Positions 1 through 9,002 of a stretch of DNA of 24,282 nt are shown here, piece by piece. Location of the stretch: contig CAMGFF010000001.1 of NCBI GenBank assembly GCA_946055125.1, forward strand, positions 1-24,282. The letters are read 5' to 3'. Under the pieces are notes generated by a model. That model saw only the letters and a list, made by a program, of their open reading frames with translations, did no database searches and had not been told where the DNA came from. The DNA comes from an uncultured Prevotellaceae bacterium (GTDB taxonomy: Bacteria > Bacteroidota > Bacteroidia > Bacteroidales > Muribaculaceae). The position numbers and the translations under genes are program-made. The first letter of the stretch is position 1, and each line of letters begins with the position of its first letter.

Positions 1-8
1 TATTATAC

Positions 9-40
9 TTTGGAATATAAGAAAATTTATTTATCTTTGC
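9..40 (+). promoter_or_regulatory. Bacteroidetes-type promoter of the PUL-like operon
   Basis: TTTG at 9-12, a 19-bp spacer, then TATCTTTGC at 32-40. This matches the Bacteroidetes primary-sigma consensus (-33 TTTG, -7 TAnnTTTGC) in both elements and in spacing. Transcription would start near 44-48, leaving a leader of about 160 nt before the oxidoreductase gene at 209. It is the best promoter match in the window and probably drives the genes up to the terminator at 8943-8981. Confidence 0.8.
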
Positions 41-63
41 GGCGTGTAATTAAAAACTCACAG

Positions 64-200
64 AACTAACCACTATTTACTAATTCATAACTACTAACCA
101 CTAATTCATACCACATAAATCTCCATAACACCTCCTCCCTCCCCACTAATAACTAATAACTACTAACTAATAACTACTAACTAACAATAACCAATCACTT
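64..200 (+). promoter_or_regulatory. G-free C/A/T leader with direct repeats
   Basis: From 64 to 200 the + strand has no G in 137 nt, although the neighbouring coding sequence is GC-rich. It contains a perfect 14-nt direct repeat (155-168 and 169-182), an 11-nt repeat actaattcata (79-89 and 100-110), and a pyrimidine patch at 129-145. RNA made from the upstream promoter would be unstructured, C-rich and G-poor, the composition known for Rho-loading (rut) sites. A regulatory role is inference; simple low-complexity expansion is the alternative. Confidence 0.5.
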
Positions 201-208
201 GACTGACA

Positions 209-2080
209 ATGAAAAAATCAGCGTATGTTTTTTCCGTTTTGCTGTCTTTGTTAATGGCATTTTCTTGCTCACGAGGCACTGATGCGCAAGTCGATGTGCT
301 GGTGGTGGGTGGTGGCGCAAGTGGCGTCACGGCCGGCATCCAGGCAGCGCGCATGGGCAGCAGCGCACTTATCGTGGAAGAGACGCCGTGGCTGGGCGGA
401 ATGCTCACCTCGGCCGGAGTGAGTGCCGTGGATGGCAACTACAACTTGCCCGCAGGACTGTGGGGCGAGTTTCGCGACCGTCTTGCCAAGCACTATGGTG
501 GGCTCGACTCACTGAAGACCGGCTGGGTGAGCAATGTTCTTTTTGAGCCCAGTGTGGGCAATGCCATTCTCGGCGAGATGACCGATGCCGAGAAGCAACT
601 CACCGTGTGGCGCGACACGCGCCTTGTGAGCCTCGTGCGTCGGGGTGAGGAGTGGCTTGCCACCGTGGCGGGCGCCGATGGCGGTGAGCGCACCGTGAAG
701 GCCCGTGTGGTGATTGATGCCACCGAGCTGGGCGACGTGGCGAAGATGCTCGGGGTGAAATATGACCTGGGCATGGAGAGCCGCTCGGCCACTCACGAGG
801 ACGTGGCCCCCGACAGTGCCAACAACATTGTGCAGGACATCACCTATGTGGCAATAGTGAAGGACTTTGGCCGCGACGTGACCATTCCCAAGCCCGAGGG
901 CTACGACCCGCGCGTGTTTGCCTGCTGCTGCGCCAACCCGCTGTGCATAAATCCGCGTGAGCCCGACCGCGTGTGGAGCCAGGAGATGATGCTCACATAT
1001 GGGAAGTTGCCTAATGGGAAGTATATGCTCAACTGGCCCATTGAGGGCAACGACTACTATGTGAACCTGGTGGAGATGACACCCGAGGAGCGCACGGCAG
1101 CACTTGAGAAGGCAAAGCACCACACTCTGTGCTACCTCTACTTCTTGCAGAATGAGCTGGGAATGAACACTCTGGGCCTTGCCGACGATGAGTTCCCCAC
1201 GGCCGACAAGCTGCCGCTAATACCCTACCACCGCGAGTCGCGCCGCATTCACGGTCTGGTACGCTTCGACCTCAACCACCTCACGCACCCCTACGACCAG
1301 CCCGACGCGCTCTACCGCACCACCATCGCCGTGGGCGACTATCCTGTGGACCATCACCACACGCGCTACACCGGCGAGGAGGCTTTGCCTAATCTCTATT
1401 TCCACCCCGTTCCCTCCTACGGGCTGCCGCTTGGCACGCTCATCCCACAGGATGTGGAGGGTCTAATCGTGGCCGAGAAGTCGATCTCGGTGTCGAACAT
1501 CGTGAACGGCACCACGCGCCTCCAGCCCGTGGTGATGCAGATAGGCCAGGCAGCCGGTGCGCTTGCCGCCCTCGCGGTGAAGCAGGGGCTGAAGATTGCC
1601 GAGGTGCCGGTGCGCGACGTGCAGGACGCCATTCTTGCCGCAGGTGGCTACTTGCTGCCCTACCTCGACGTGGAGAAGACCGACCCACGCTTCGCAGCCT
1701 ACCAGCGCATTGGCGCCACGGGCCTGCTGCACGCAGTGGGACGCAATGTGGAGTGGAGCAACCAGACGTGGCTGCGTGCCGACACGCTGCTGCTTGCCGG
1801 TGAGCTCGATCCCCTCACCACTTATTATCCCAAGTGGGCCAACAAGGCTGCCGACCGCCTCGCCCCCGTCAGCGTGGCTCAGGCCGTGGAGGTGATTGCC
1901 GAAATCTCGGGCATGAGTGCCGGCGATGCCACTGCCGCCGCCCGGGCTGCTTGGAGCGACGCGGGCTGTGGCGAGTGGGACACCGCCGCCCCCATAACCC
2001 GCGGAGGCTGGGCCGTGCTGCTCGACCGCCTGCTCGACCCCTTCCACGCCAAGGCCGTGGACATCAAAGGGGGGCTGTGA
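209..2080 (+). CDS. FAD-dependent oxidoreductase, lipoprotein
   Basis: This 623-residue protein resembles the FAD_oxidored family (PF12831). It starts with a lipoprotein signal (MKKSAYVF..., lipobox MAFSC, C20). An FAD-binding Rossmann strand with GGGASG follows at 34-39, then the family-typical EETPWLGGM near 57-65 and VVIDATELGD near 167-176. A second flavin-contact stretch is around 417-458 (EKSISVSNIVNGTTR...QPVVMQIGQAAGA). From about 482 on, segments such as PYLDVEKTDPRF and APITRGGWAVLLDRLL look like S-layer-homology repeats. The substrate is unknown. It is first in the operon, 60 bp before susC. Lipidation implies an envelope location, so it may oxidise a sugar or glycan end outside the cytoplasm (inference). 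The ATG at 209 is chosen because it gives an intact signal peptide. Confidence 0.85.
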   Translation: MKKSAYVFSVLLSLLMAFSCSRGTDAQVDVLVVGGGASGVTAGIQAARMGSSALIVEETPWLGGMLTSAGVSAVDGNYNLPAGLWGEFRDRLAKHYGGLDSLKTGWVSNVLFEPSVGNAILGEMTDAEKQLTVWRDTRLVSLVRRGEEWLATVAGADGGERTVKARVVIDATELGDVAKMLGVKYDLGMESRSATHEDVAPDSANNIVQDITYVAIVKDFGRDVTIPKPEGYDPRVFACCCANPLCINPREPDRVWSQEMMLTYGKLPNGKYMLNWPIEGNDYYVNLVEMTPEERTAALEKAKHHTLCYLYFLQNELGMNTLGLADDEFPTADKLPLIPYHRESRRIHGLVRFDLNHLTHPYDQPDALYRTTIAVGDYPVDHHHTRYTGEEALPNLYFHPVPSYGLPLGTLIPQDVEGLIVAEKSISVSNIVNGTTRLQPVVMQIGQAAGALAALAVKQGLKIAEVPVRDVQDAILAAGGYLLPYLDVEKTDPRFAAYQRIGATGLLHAVGRNVEWSNQTWLRADTLLLAGELDPLTTYYPKWANKAADRLAPVSVAQAVEVIAEISGMSAGDATAAARAAWSDAGCGEWDTAAPITRGGWAVLLDRLLDPFHAKAVDIKGGL

Positions 2081-2140
2081 GCTATGGGCTTCATTCAAAA
2101 AAAACATGGAAACACTTATATATAATCTCAGTAATAATCA

Positions 2141-5100
2141 ATGCTTATGAAAAAGATTCTCTTCTTGATGATCTTGATGGTTAGCGCAGTGTGCTTGCAC
2201 GCACAAAACCTGCTGACCGTGAGAGGAACGGTTTCGGACGAGTCAGGCGCTTTGCCCGGAGTTACAATCCTCGTTGAAGGCACCAATAATGGCGTTATTA
2301 CCGACATCGACGGCCATTATCAGGTGAAAGTGAAAAAGGGCGCCAAGCTGGCGTTCTCCTACGTGGGCTACCGCTCACAATCAATTGTTGTCGACAAGGA
2401 AACTATCGACGTTACTCTGAAGGCCGACGCCATTATGCTCGATGAGGCTGTGGTGGTGGGCTATGCCAAGCAGAAGAAAGCCACGCTCACCGGCGCTGTG
2501 TCGCAGGTGTCGGCTAAGGAAATCACCAAGCGCAATGTGGCGTCGCTCTCAACCGCGCTGCAAGGCTCTATGCCGGGTGTGACAATTCAGCAGACTTCGG
2601 GACAGCCCGGCGCCGACGGTGGCACTATCCGCGTGCGCGGCCAAGGCTCTATCAACTCCGACCAGAACCCGCTCGTGCTCGTCGATGGTATTGAGATGGA
2701 CATCAACCAGGTGGATCCCAACTCGGTGGAGTCGATCTCGGTGCTGAAGGACGCTGCCTCGGCCTCAATCTATGGCTCGCGCGCATCAAATGGTGTGATC
2801 CTCATCACCACCAAGCGCGGAAACGGGGAGGGTAAAATCTCAACCACTTACAGCGGATATGTAACCCTGCAGCGACCCACCAACATGCCCGAGGCTGTCT
2901 CGGCATGGGAGTACCTGCAAGCCGAGCTCAATGCCTGGGACAACGCCGGCATCACCGTGAGCGACGCACAGCGGGCACAGCAGCTCGCCCTCATCGAGCA
3001 GCAGAAGACACTGCGCCCCGACAACTGGAACCGCTATGATACCAACTGGAAAGACGAAACCATGAAAGACAACGCGCTCATGCACAACCACAATGTGACA
3101 GTGAGCGGCGGAAGCGACAAAATCTCATTCTTCGCTTCGGGCAACTACCTCAGCCAAAAAGGTCTTATTCCCAATGATGAATACGACCGCACTAATCTTC
3201 GCTTAAATGCCGATGCAAAAATCCTGCCATGGGCGAAGTTCTCTCTCGAGACATCGCTTCGCCAGTCGAACACACTCAATCCCGGAATGGGAACTCCCAA
3301 ATCAATTATCAACCAGTGCCTCTACATGCTTCCCACCCTCTCGGCAGCACAGGAGCTCGATGGCAACTGGGGCTACGGAAAGAACGGACTGAACCCCACC
3401 GCCATGGCCAATGCCAGCGGCGAGAAGCGCAACCGCTCGTCGGAAGTGGTGGCCAACGGAACCCTCACCCTCACGCCGCTTGCCGGACTTGAGGTGCTGG
3501 GCCAGTACTCGCGCCGCCAGGTGCAGTCGCGCAACCGCACCCTCATCACCCCCTACACCACCTCGCTTGGAGGCCAGGTGATGGGCATCTACCCCAGTGA
3601 GGACGGGCTCACCGAGTCGTGGGCCGAGACCGTGCGCAACTACTACCGCGTGCAGGCAGCCTACGAGCGCACCATGGGCGAGCACTATGGCAAGATTCTC
3701 GCCGGCTTCCAGGCCGAGGACAGCGAGTACAAGTCGTTCTACGGCTCGAAGAAGGGCTTCGACCTGGGCCGCTACTACCTCGACAACGGCGACGGCGCGA
3801 CAGCCACCTCGGGCGGCAGCGCCAACTCGTGGGCAATGATGTCGTGGTATGCCCGCCTGAACTACAACTACGCACAGCGCTATCTGCTTGAGGTGAACGG
3901 CCGCTACGACGGCTCGTCGCGCTTCACCCCCGACAACCGCTGGGGCTTCTTCCCCTCGGTATCGGCTGGCTGGGTAATCTCGGAGGAGAGCTTCATGGAG
4001 AAGACGCGCGACGTGCTCGACTTCCTCAAGCTCCGCCTGAGCTACGGTCTCCTGGGCAACCAGAACATAGGCAACTACCCCTATGCCGCCGTTATCAGCC
4101 CGGGTTATGGCTACTACTTCGGCGACTCCAAGGACCTCTCGTCGGGCGTGGCACAGACTTCCCTCTCCAACAGCAACATTAGCTGGGAGAAATCGAAGCA
4201 ATTCGACGTGGGTGTGGATGTGAGCTTGTGGAATGGCATGCTTAGCTTCACCGGCGACTTCTACATCAAGAACGTGTATGACATGCTCATGAAGTTCCCG
4301 CTTCCCTACTATGCCGGAATGTCGCCCGCCTTCACCAATGCCGGCGACATGCGCAACCGCGGCTGGGAAATCGCCATCACTCACCGCAACAAGATTGGCG
4401 ACTTCAACTATGGCGTGACCTTCACGCTCAACGACAACCGCAACGAAATCACCAACCTCAACGGCCTCAACTCGCAGGACAAGACCATGGTGGAGGGCTA
4501 TCCTCTCAATGGAATATGGGGCTATCTCACCGACGGCTACTATGCCGACTGGGACGACGTGGCCAACTCGCCCAAGCTCAGCAACGCTGCCCGCCCCGGC
4601 TTTGTGAAATACAAGAAAATCTATGAGGAAGAGGGTGTCGACCCAATGATTATCGACAGCCGCGACCAGGTGTACCTGGGTGACCCCTATCCTCACTTTG
4701 AGTATGGACTCTCACTCAATGGCGAGTGGAAGGGATTCGACCTCACCTTGTTCTTCCAGGGCGTGGGCAAGTGCAAGAAATTCATGAGCGGCGTGGGACT
4801 GAAGCCCTTTGCCAACGGAGCCAACCTCTTCCGCCACCAGCTCGACTCGTGGACACCCGAGAACACCGACGCCGAGTACCCAATCCTCGTGCCCGAGGCC
4901 AATGCCGCCGACAACTATGTGAAATCAGACAAGTGGGTGCGCAATGCAGCCTACCTGCGCCTCAAGAACGTGGTGCTTGGCTACACGCTGCCCAAGAGCG
5001 TGGTGCGCAAGCTGCACATCGACAACCTGCGCGTGTATGCCAGCGCACAGAATGTGTTCACAATCAGCGACTTCTATAAGGGCTACGACCCCGAGGTTTC

Positions 5101-5176
5101 CTACGGAGGCTCAGTGGGTGGAGAGTTCTATCCTATTATGCAGACATTCACGTTTGGTATTGACTTGAAATTCTAA
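2141..5176 (+). CDS. SusC/RagA-type TonB-dependent outer-membrane transporter
   Basis: This 1011-residue protein imports oligosaccharides (or other ligands) across the outer membrane with its SusD partner. The signal peptide ends LHAQ near residue 22. A carboxypeptidase-D-like beta-sandwich follows (about 25-100; TVRGTVSDESGALPGVTI...). Next is the SusC-specific DEAVVVGYAKQKKATLTGAV. The plug domain carries the hallmark PLVLVDGIEM and SVLKDAASASIYGSRASNGV. The rest is a 22-strand-type barrel ending in an aromatic-terminated strand (FTFGIDLKF). The length is normal for the family. Start is ATG 2141; ATG 2147 (MKKILF) is an equally good alternative. The susD gene begins 15 bp after the stop, so the two are co-transcribed. 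The sequence does not reveal the substrate. Confidence 0.96.
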   Translation: MLMKKILFLMILMVSAVCLHAQNLLTVRGTVSDESGALPGVTILVEGTNNGVITDIDGHYQVKVKKGAKLAFSYVGYRSQSIVVDKETIDVTLKADAIMLDEAVVVGYAKQKKATLTGAVSQVSAKEITKRNVASLSTALQGSMPGVTIQQTSGQPGADGGTIRVRGQGSINSDQNPLVLVDGIEMDINQVDPNSVESISVLKDAASASIYGSRASNGVILITTKRGNGEGKISTTYSGYVTLQRPTNMPEAVSAWEYLQAELNAWDNAGITVSDAQRAQQLALIEQQKTLRPDNWNRYDTNWKDETMKDNALMHNHNVTVSGGSDKISFFASGNYLSQKGLIPNDEYDRTNLRLNADAKILPWAKFSLETSLRQSNTLNPGMGTPKSIINQCLYMLPTLSAAQELDGNWGYGKNGLNPTAMANASGEKRNRSSEVVANGTLTLTPLAGLEVLGQYSRRQVQSRNRTLITPYTTSLGGQVMGIYPSEDGLTESWAETVRNYYRVQAAYERTMGEHYGKILAGFQAEDSEYKSFYGSKKGFDLGRYYLDNGDGATATSGGSANSWAMMSWYARLNYNYAQRYLLEVNGRYDGSSRFTPDNRWGFFPSVSAGWVISEESFMEKTRDVLDFLKLRLSYGLLGNQNIGNYPYAAVISPGYGYYFGDSKDLSSGVAQTSLSNSNISWEKSKQFDVGVDVSLWNGMLSFTGDFYIKNVYDMLMKFPLPYYAGMSPAFTNAGDMRNRGWEIAITHRNKIGDFNYGVTFTLNDNRNEITNLNGLNSQDKTMVEGYPLNGIWGYLTDGYYADWDDVANSPKLSNAARPGFVKYKKIYEEEGVDPMIIDSRDQVYLGDPYPHFEYGLSLNGEWKGFDLTLFFQGVGKCKKFMSGVGLKPFANGANLFRHQLDSWTPENTDAEYPILVPEANAADNYVKSDKWVRNAAYLRLKNVVLGYTLPKSVVRKLHIDNLRVYASAQNVFTISDFYKGYDPEVSYGGSVGGEFYPIMQTFTFGIDLKF

Positions 5177-5191
5177 AAACAAACAGGCATT

Positions 5192-7069
5192 ATGAAAAAC
5201 TTTCTTAAAAAAATATTCAATCCCCGCGTTCTCGCCGGTGCCTTCATCTTGACACTGGCCACGGGATGCTCCGACTACCTCGACAAGGAGCCTATGAGCG
5301 AGTATCTCAACACCGACTTCTACAACAACGAGGGAGCCATTAAGCAGGGAGCCACAGGCTGCTACCAGCGCCTGAAGATGGATCACAGCAGATACAGCAA
5401 CATTCCGCCCAGCGTGCTGTGGGACTGCTACACCCCCTTCGGAATTGAGCGTGCCGACAACAGCTCGATTGGCGTGGGCAACCTCGACATGCGCACCAAC
5501 TACACCAACGAGTTTATATGGGCCACACTCTACACCTCGATAGCACGCTGCAACGCCGTGCTCGACGGAGCCGAGAAATTCTACAACCAGCTCAACGACA
5601 ACTCCCACATCTTGCTGGCCGAGATAAAGACGCTGCGCGCGCACTTCTACATTCAGCTGGTGTCGTTCTATGGCGATATTCCCTACTTCGACAAGCCCGT
5701 GACCGAGGAGCAGCTCAAGGGCGTGGAGCGCACGCCCTGGCGCACCGTGGTCGACAACATCATCGCCGACCTCGATGAGGTGGCCACCATCCTGCCCTGG
5801 CAGGCATCGGAGTTTGGCCGCGTCGACAAGTCGGTGGCCCTGGGCCTGAAGGCGCGCATCGCGCTCTATGCCGGCTCGTGGTGCAAATTCGGCTTTGGCC
5901 GCGACGGCGTGAAGGACGAGGAGGCAGCCAAGAAATACCTCACCCTCTCGGCCGATGCCGCCAAACGCGTAATCAACGAGAGCGGCCGCGACCTGTGCAG
6001 CAACTATGCCGACCTCTTCACCCGTGCCGGGCAGCTCACCGCCGACGCACAGAAGGAGACGATGCTCTACATGATGTTCTCCGACTTTGGCGACAAGAGC
6101 TCGCACTACCAGTCGCTCGGCGAGCAGTGCCGCATGATAGGCCAGAGCGGACGCTTCCCCACCCAGCAGCTCGTCGACACCTATGAGATGGCCAATGGCA
6201 AGCGCATCGACGAGGAAGGCTCGGGCTACAACCCCGCCAAGCCCTTCGTGAGCCGCGACCCGCGCCTCAAGGAGACAATCTACACGCACCACGACACCAT
6301 CATAGGCAACACCGGCGCCAAGAAGATGAAGTTCCTCATGGAGCTCTACAACCCCAAGACCATTTCGTGGGACGAGATGGGCAACGAGAAGCTCGTGGAC
6401 AACAAGGACTATGCCGGCTCGGTGGCACAATATGGCTACGCATTCTCGGGCGTGGGCTTCGCCTGGAAGAAGTATAACCACTACGACGACGAGAGCTCGG
6501 CCGTGCCCACCTACAATATCCTCATCATGCGCTTCGCCGAGGTGCTCCTCACCTATGCCGAGGCAAAGATAGAGCTTAACGAAATCGACGCTACGGTGGT
6601 GGCAGCCATCGACCGCGTGCGTGCTCGTGTGGGAATGCCCGGAATCCTCACCGTGGACCCCACCCGCGAGGGCAACCAGCTGAAGATGCGCCAAATCGTG
6701 CGCCGCGAGCGCAAGGTGGAGCTGGCCAAGGAGTCGCTCATGCTCTTCGACATGCGCCGCTGGCGCGTGGCAGCCATCCAGAATGCCGAGCCCACCTATG
6801 GCTATCCCAAGGCCACCGGTGTGGACGCAGCCAAGGGCATCTACCCCGACGGCTATGAGCAGGCCACGCCCGACATGGTGCCCTCCTACGGAACTCCCGG
6901 CTCCGACCGCGACATCAACGACATTGCCAGCTATGCAGCATTTGCCGACAAGCTCCGCTCGCGCGACAAGAGCCGCTCGTGGGACGACAAGTTCTACCTG
7001 TGGCCCATCCCGCAGACCGAGCGCAACAAGTGCCCGTGGCTCGAGCAGAACCCGGGATATGGAGAATAA
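5192..7069 (+). CDS. SusD/RagB-family surface glycan-binding lipoprotein
   Basis: This 625-residue protein is the surface lid and ligand-binding partner of the SusC encoded just upstream. The lipoprotein signal ends LATGC (C26), followed by SDYLDKEP, the usual SusD N-terminus. Helical TPR-like repeats occupy the N-terminal half, for example the AEIKTLRAHFYIQLVSFYGD segment near 144-163. The C-terminal RagB/SusD core holds MRFAEVLLTYAEAKIEL and RRERKVELAKESLMLFDMRR, and the end is the typical LWPIPQTERNKCPWLEQNPGY. The length is slightly above the family average. SusD sequence alone does not predict the ligand. Confidence 0.95.
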   Translation: MKNFLKKIFNPRVLAGAFILTLATGCSDYLDKEPMSEYLNTDFYNNEGAIKQGATGCYQRLKMDHSRYSNIPPSVLWDCYTPFGIERADNSSIGVGNLDMRTNYTNEFIWATLYTSIARCNAVLDGAEKFYNQLNDNSHILLAEIKTLRAHFYIQLVSFYGDIPYFDKPVTEEQLKGVERTPWRTVVDNIIADLDEVATILPWQASEFGRVDKSVALGLKARIALYAGSWCKFGFGRDGVKDEEAAKKYLTLSADAAKRVINESGRDLCSNYADLFTRAGQLTADAQKETMLYMMFSDFGDKSSHYQSLGEQCRMIGQSGRFPTQQLVDTYEMANGKRIDEEGSGYNPAKPFVSRDPRLKETIYTHHDTIIGNTGAKKMKFLMELYNPKTISWDEMGNEKLVDNKDYAGSVAQYGYAFSGVGFAWKKYNHYDDESSAVPTYNILIMRFAEVLLTYAEAKIELNEIDATVVAAIDRVRARVGMPGILTVDPTREGNQLKMRQIVRRERKVELAKESLMLFDMRRWRVAAIQNAEPTYGYPKATGVDAAKGIYPDGYEQATPDMVPSYGTPGSDRDINDIASYAAFADKLRSRDKSRSWDDKFYLWPIPQTERNKCPWLEQNPGYGE

Positions 7070-7109
7070 CTCTTGAGTGTGACATCACTAAAAAAACAAA
7101 TAGCAAATT

Positions 7110-8909
7110 ATGAAAAATAGATTCCTACTTGGAATGCTCGCAGTGGTTGCATTCCTCACATTCGGCCTTTGCTCGTGCAGCGACGACGACGACTCGCGTG
7201 CATTCGACAAAGCCCAGATCGTAGGCGTGAAAGTGGATGGCGAACTCTTCTTGCCGGCCACCGGTGGCGACGCCTCCGAAACGCGCGTAACCGTTCCCGC
7301 CGGCCGCGACCTCTCGCAGGTGTCGCTGCAGGTGCTCGTTGCCAATGGCAACCTCATGAACTTCCCCACTCAGGCAAAATATGACTGCCGCAAGCCCATG
7401 GAAATCACCATCGCCGGCTTCAATGGCGAGACGGTGACGACCAAGCTGCGTGTAATCTCGGCTCCCAAGCTCACCAACTTTGTAATCAAGGGCCTCACCG
7501 TGCCTGCAAGCGACATCCACGAGAACGCCGCCGGCATTATCGTGCAAGTGCCCAAGGGCACCGACCTCACCAAGCTTGAGGTGACAATGGAATATAGCAA
7601 TGGCACTCTCATCGACTTCACAAGCGGCCAGGTGCGCGACTACACCAACCCCGTGAAATTCAGCATCAAGGGCGTGGACGAGGAAACCATCTACAGCTAT
7701 GAGCTGATGATAACCACCGAGGAGGTGGGCCCGGCCTCAATCAGCGCAATCACCGTGAATGGCGTGAAGAGCGACTCGGTGGTGGTGACCGACGGCAAGG
7801 TGGTGCCCTACATTCCCTCGCTCATCGACTTCACCAACGTGGATGTGGAGCTTTCCACCGGCTATGGCAACAAGGTCGACGAGGCCTTCACCGGCCGTGG
7901 ACTCAACCTCATGACAGGCGACAACAAGGTGACAATCACCGGCACCAACGGCGTGCCCACCGAGTTTGTGATTGGCGTGCCGCAGCTATCATTCGCTCCG
8001 CAGGTGGCTCTCAACTATGATGCTCTCGGCATGGGTGCCAACGACCTGTGCGCCGTGGGCTTCAGTGGCAACTATCTGCTTGCCGGCAACTACACCTCCA
8101 CCGCCAAGACGGCAATCTACCTCGACTTCAACGGCAACAAGGTGGGACAGCTCGACGCTACGGGCGTGAACGTGACCGGCTTCGGCCACCGCAAGATAGC
8201 CACCGACAGCAAGGGCGCTATCCTCGGCCTCTCGCTCGGCATGAGCGGTGACGAGCAGTGGATCTACAAGTGGGACAACGTGACCGCACAGGCCACCGAG
8301 TACATCTCATTCTCGAAGGCAAGCCTCGGCGTTGACTACAACCCGCGCTCGGGAGGTATCTGCATTGAGGGCGCTCTCGACGGCGACGCAACAATCACCA
8401 TGACCATTGCCCAGAAGCAGGAGGCATTTGTGTGGACCGTGAAGGGCGGCGTGCTCAACCCCACCCCCACCAAGGTGATGTTCCCCTATGCCGGAGCAAG
8501 CTACTACTGGAGCCTCGTGCCTATGCCACAGGGCGTGGAAGGCTACCTCGGCATGGTGACCAACAACTCGGTGGATAATGCCGGAGTGGTGCGCCTCGAC
8601 GGCAACATGCAGGAAATGTTCCGCGTGCCGGGCTTCTATTGCACCGACGGCAAGGTGATTAAGCACAACGGCCGCGTGTACCTGGCCTACACAGCCCACA
8701 GCAACAGCAAGGGAATAATGCGCGTGTGCGACATCACCGACGGCTCGAAGGAGGCCTACAGCACTCCAATCTTCAACCAGGTGATGGAGCTCACCGGAGC
8801 CAATGGCAACGCCACAATGGACGCCGACATGGCAATTATCGATGGTAAGCTCCATGTGGCATTTGCCTGCACCAACCTGGGATTGTACATGTACAAGTTC
8901 GACAAATAA
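7110..8909 (+). CDS. Surface lipoprotein with Ig-like repeats and propeller-like C-terminal half (DUF5018-like)
   Basis: This 599-residue protein lies third after susC, in the SusE/SusF position, 40 bp after susD. The signal ends LCSC (C23 or C21) and is followed by SDDDDS, an acidic run like the lipoprotein export signals of surface lipoproteins in this phylum. Residues about 35-290 read as three related beta-sandwich units with repeated phrases such as ITVNGVKSD, VKVDGELF, VIKGLTVPA and FSIKGVDEETIYSYEL, resembling DUF5018/bacterial Ig-like modules. Residues about 295-599 look like a beta-propeller (repeated strands such as GNYLLAGNYTST, KIATDSKGAILGLSLG, DGKVIKHNGRVYLAYTAHS). It probably binds glycan at the surface. 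The family name is less certain than the architecture. Confidence 0.75.
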   Translation: MKNRFLLGMLAVVAFLTFGLCSCSDDDDSRAFDKAQIVGVKVDGELFLPATGGDASETRVTVPAGRDLSQVSLQVLVANGNLMNFPTQAKYDCRKPMEITIAGFNGETVTTKLRVISAPKLTNFVIKGLTVPASDIHENAAGIIVQVPKGTDLTKLEVTMEYSNGTLIDFTSGQVRDYTNPVKFSIKGVDEETIYSYELMITTEEVGPASISAITVNGVKSDSVVVTDGKVVPYIPSLIDFTNVDVELSTGYGNKVDEAFTGRGLNLMTGDNKVTITGTNGVPTEFVIGVPQLSFAPQVALNYDALGMGANDLCAVGFSGNYLLAGNYTSTAKTAIYLDFNGNKVGQLDATGVNVTGFGHRKIATDSKGAILGLSLGMSGDEQWIYKWDNVTAQATEYISFSKASLGVDYNPRSGGICIEGALDGDATITMTIAQKQEAFVWTVKGGVLNPTPTKVMFPYAGASYYWSLVPMPQGVEGYLGMVTNNSVDNAGVVRLDGNMQEMFRVPGFYCTDGKVIKHNGRVYLAYTAHSNSKGIMRVCDITDGSKEAYSTPIFNQVMELTGANGNATMDADMAIIDGKLHVAFACTNLGLYMYKFDK

Positions 8910-8942
8910 TAGAACGTTTGTTGTTTAGATTAATGTTTGGGT

Positions 8943-8981
8943 ATTCCGGGGCCGGTGTGACGCCCGCCCCGGGATTTTTTT
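8943..8981 (+). terminator. Strong intrinsic terminator inside the PUL-like locus
   Basis: The stem is attccggggc (8943-8952) paired with gccccgggat (8966-8975), 10 bp with one G-T pair, around a 13-nt loop, followed immediately by seven T (8975-8981). It lies between the surface-binding genes and the gene at 9003, only about 20 bp before that ATG. It should end or attenuate transcription of the susCD unit. Confidence 0.85.
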
Positions 8982-9002
8982 ACTAACCATAAAGAACCGA
9001 CA

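Noticed and set aside
3302..4696. 464-residue - strand open frame inside susC
   Set aside because: It lies wholly antisense to a clear SusC gene. Such long antisense frames arise from GC-rich codon use; the translation is rich in His, Val and Ala without motifs. The same reasoning applies to the antisense frames at 5111-6694, 14142-15275 and 22759-24252.
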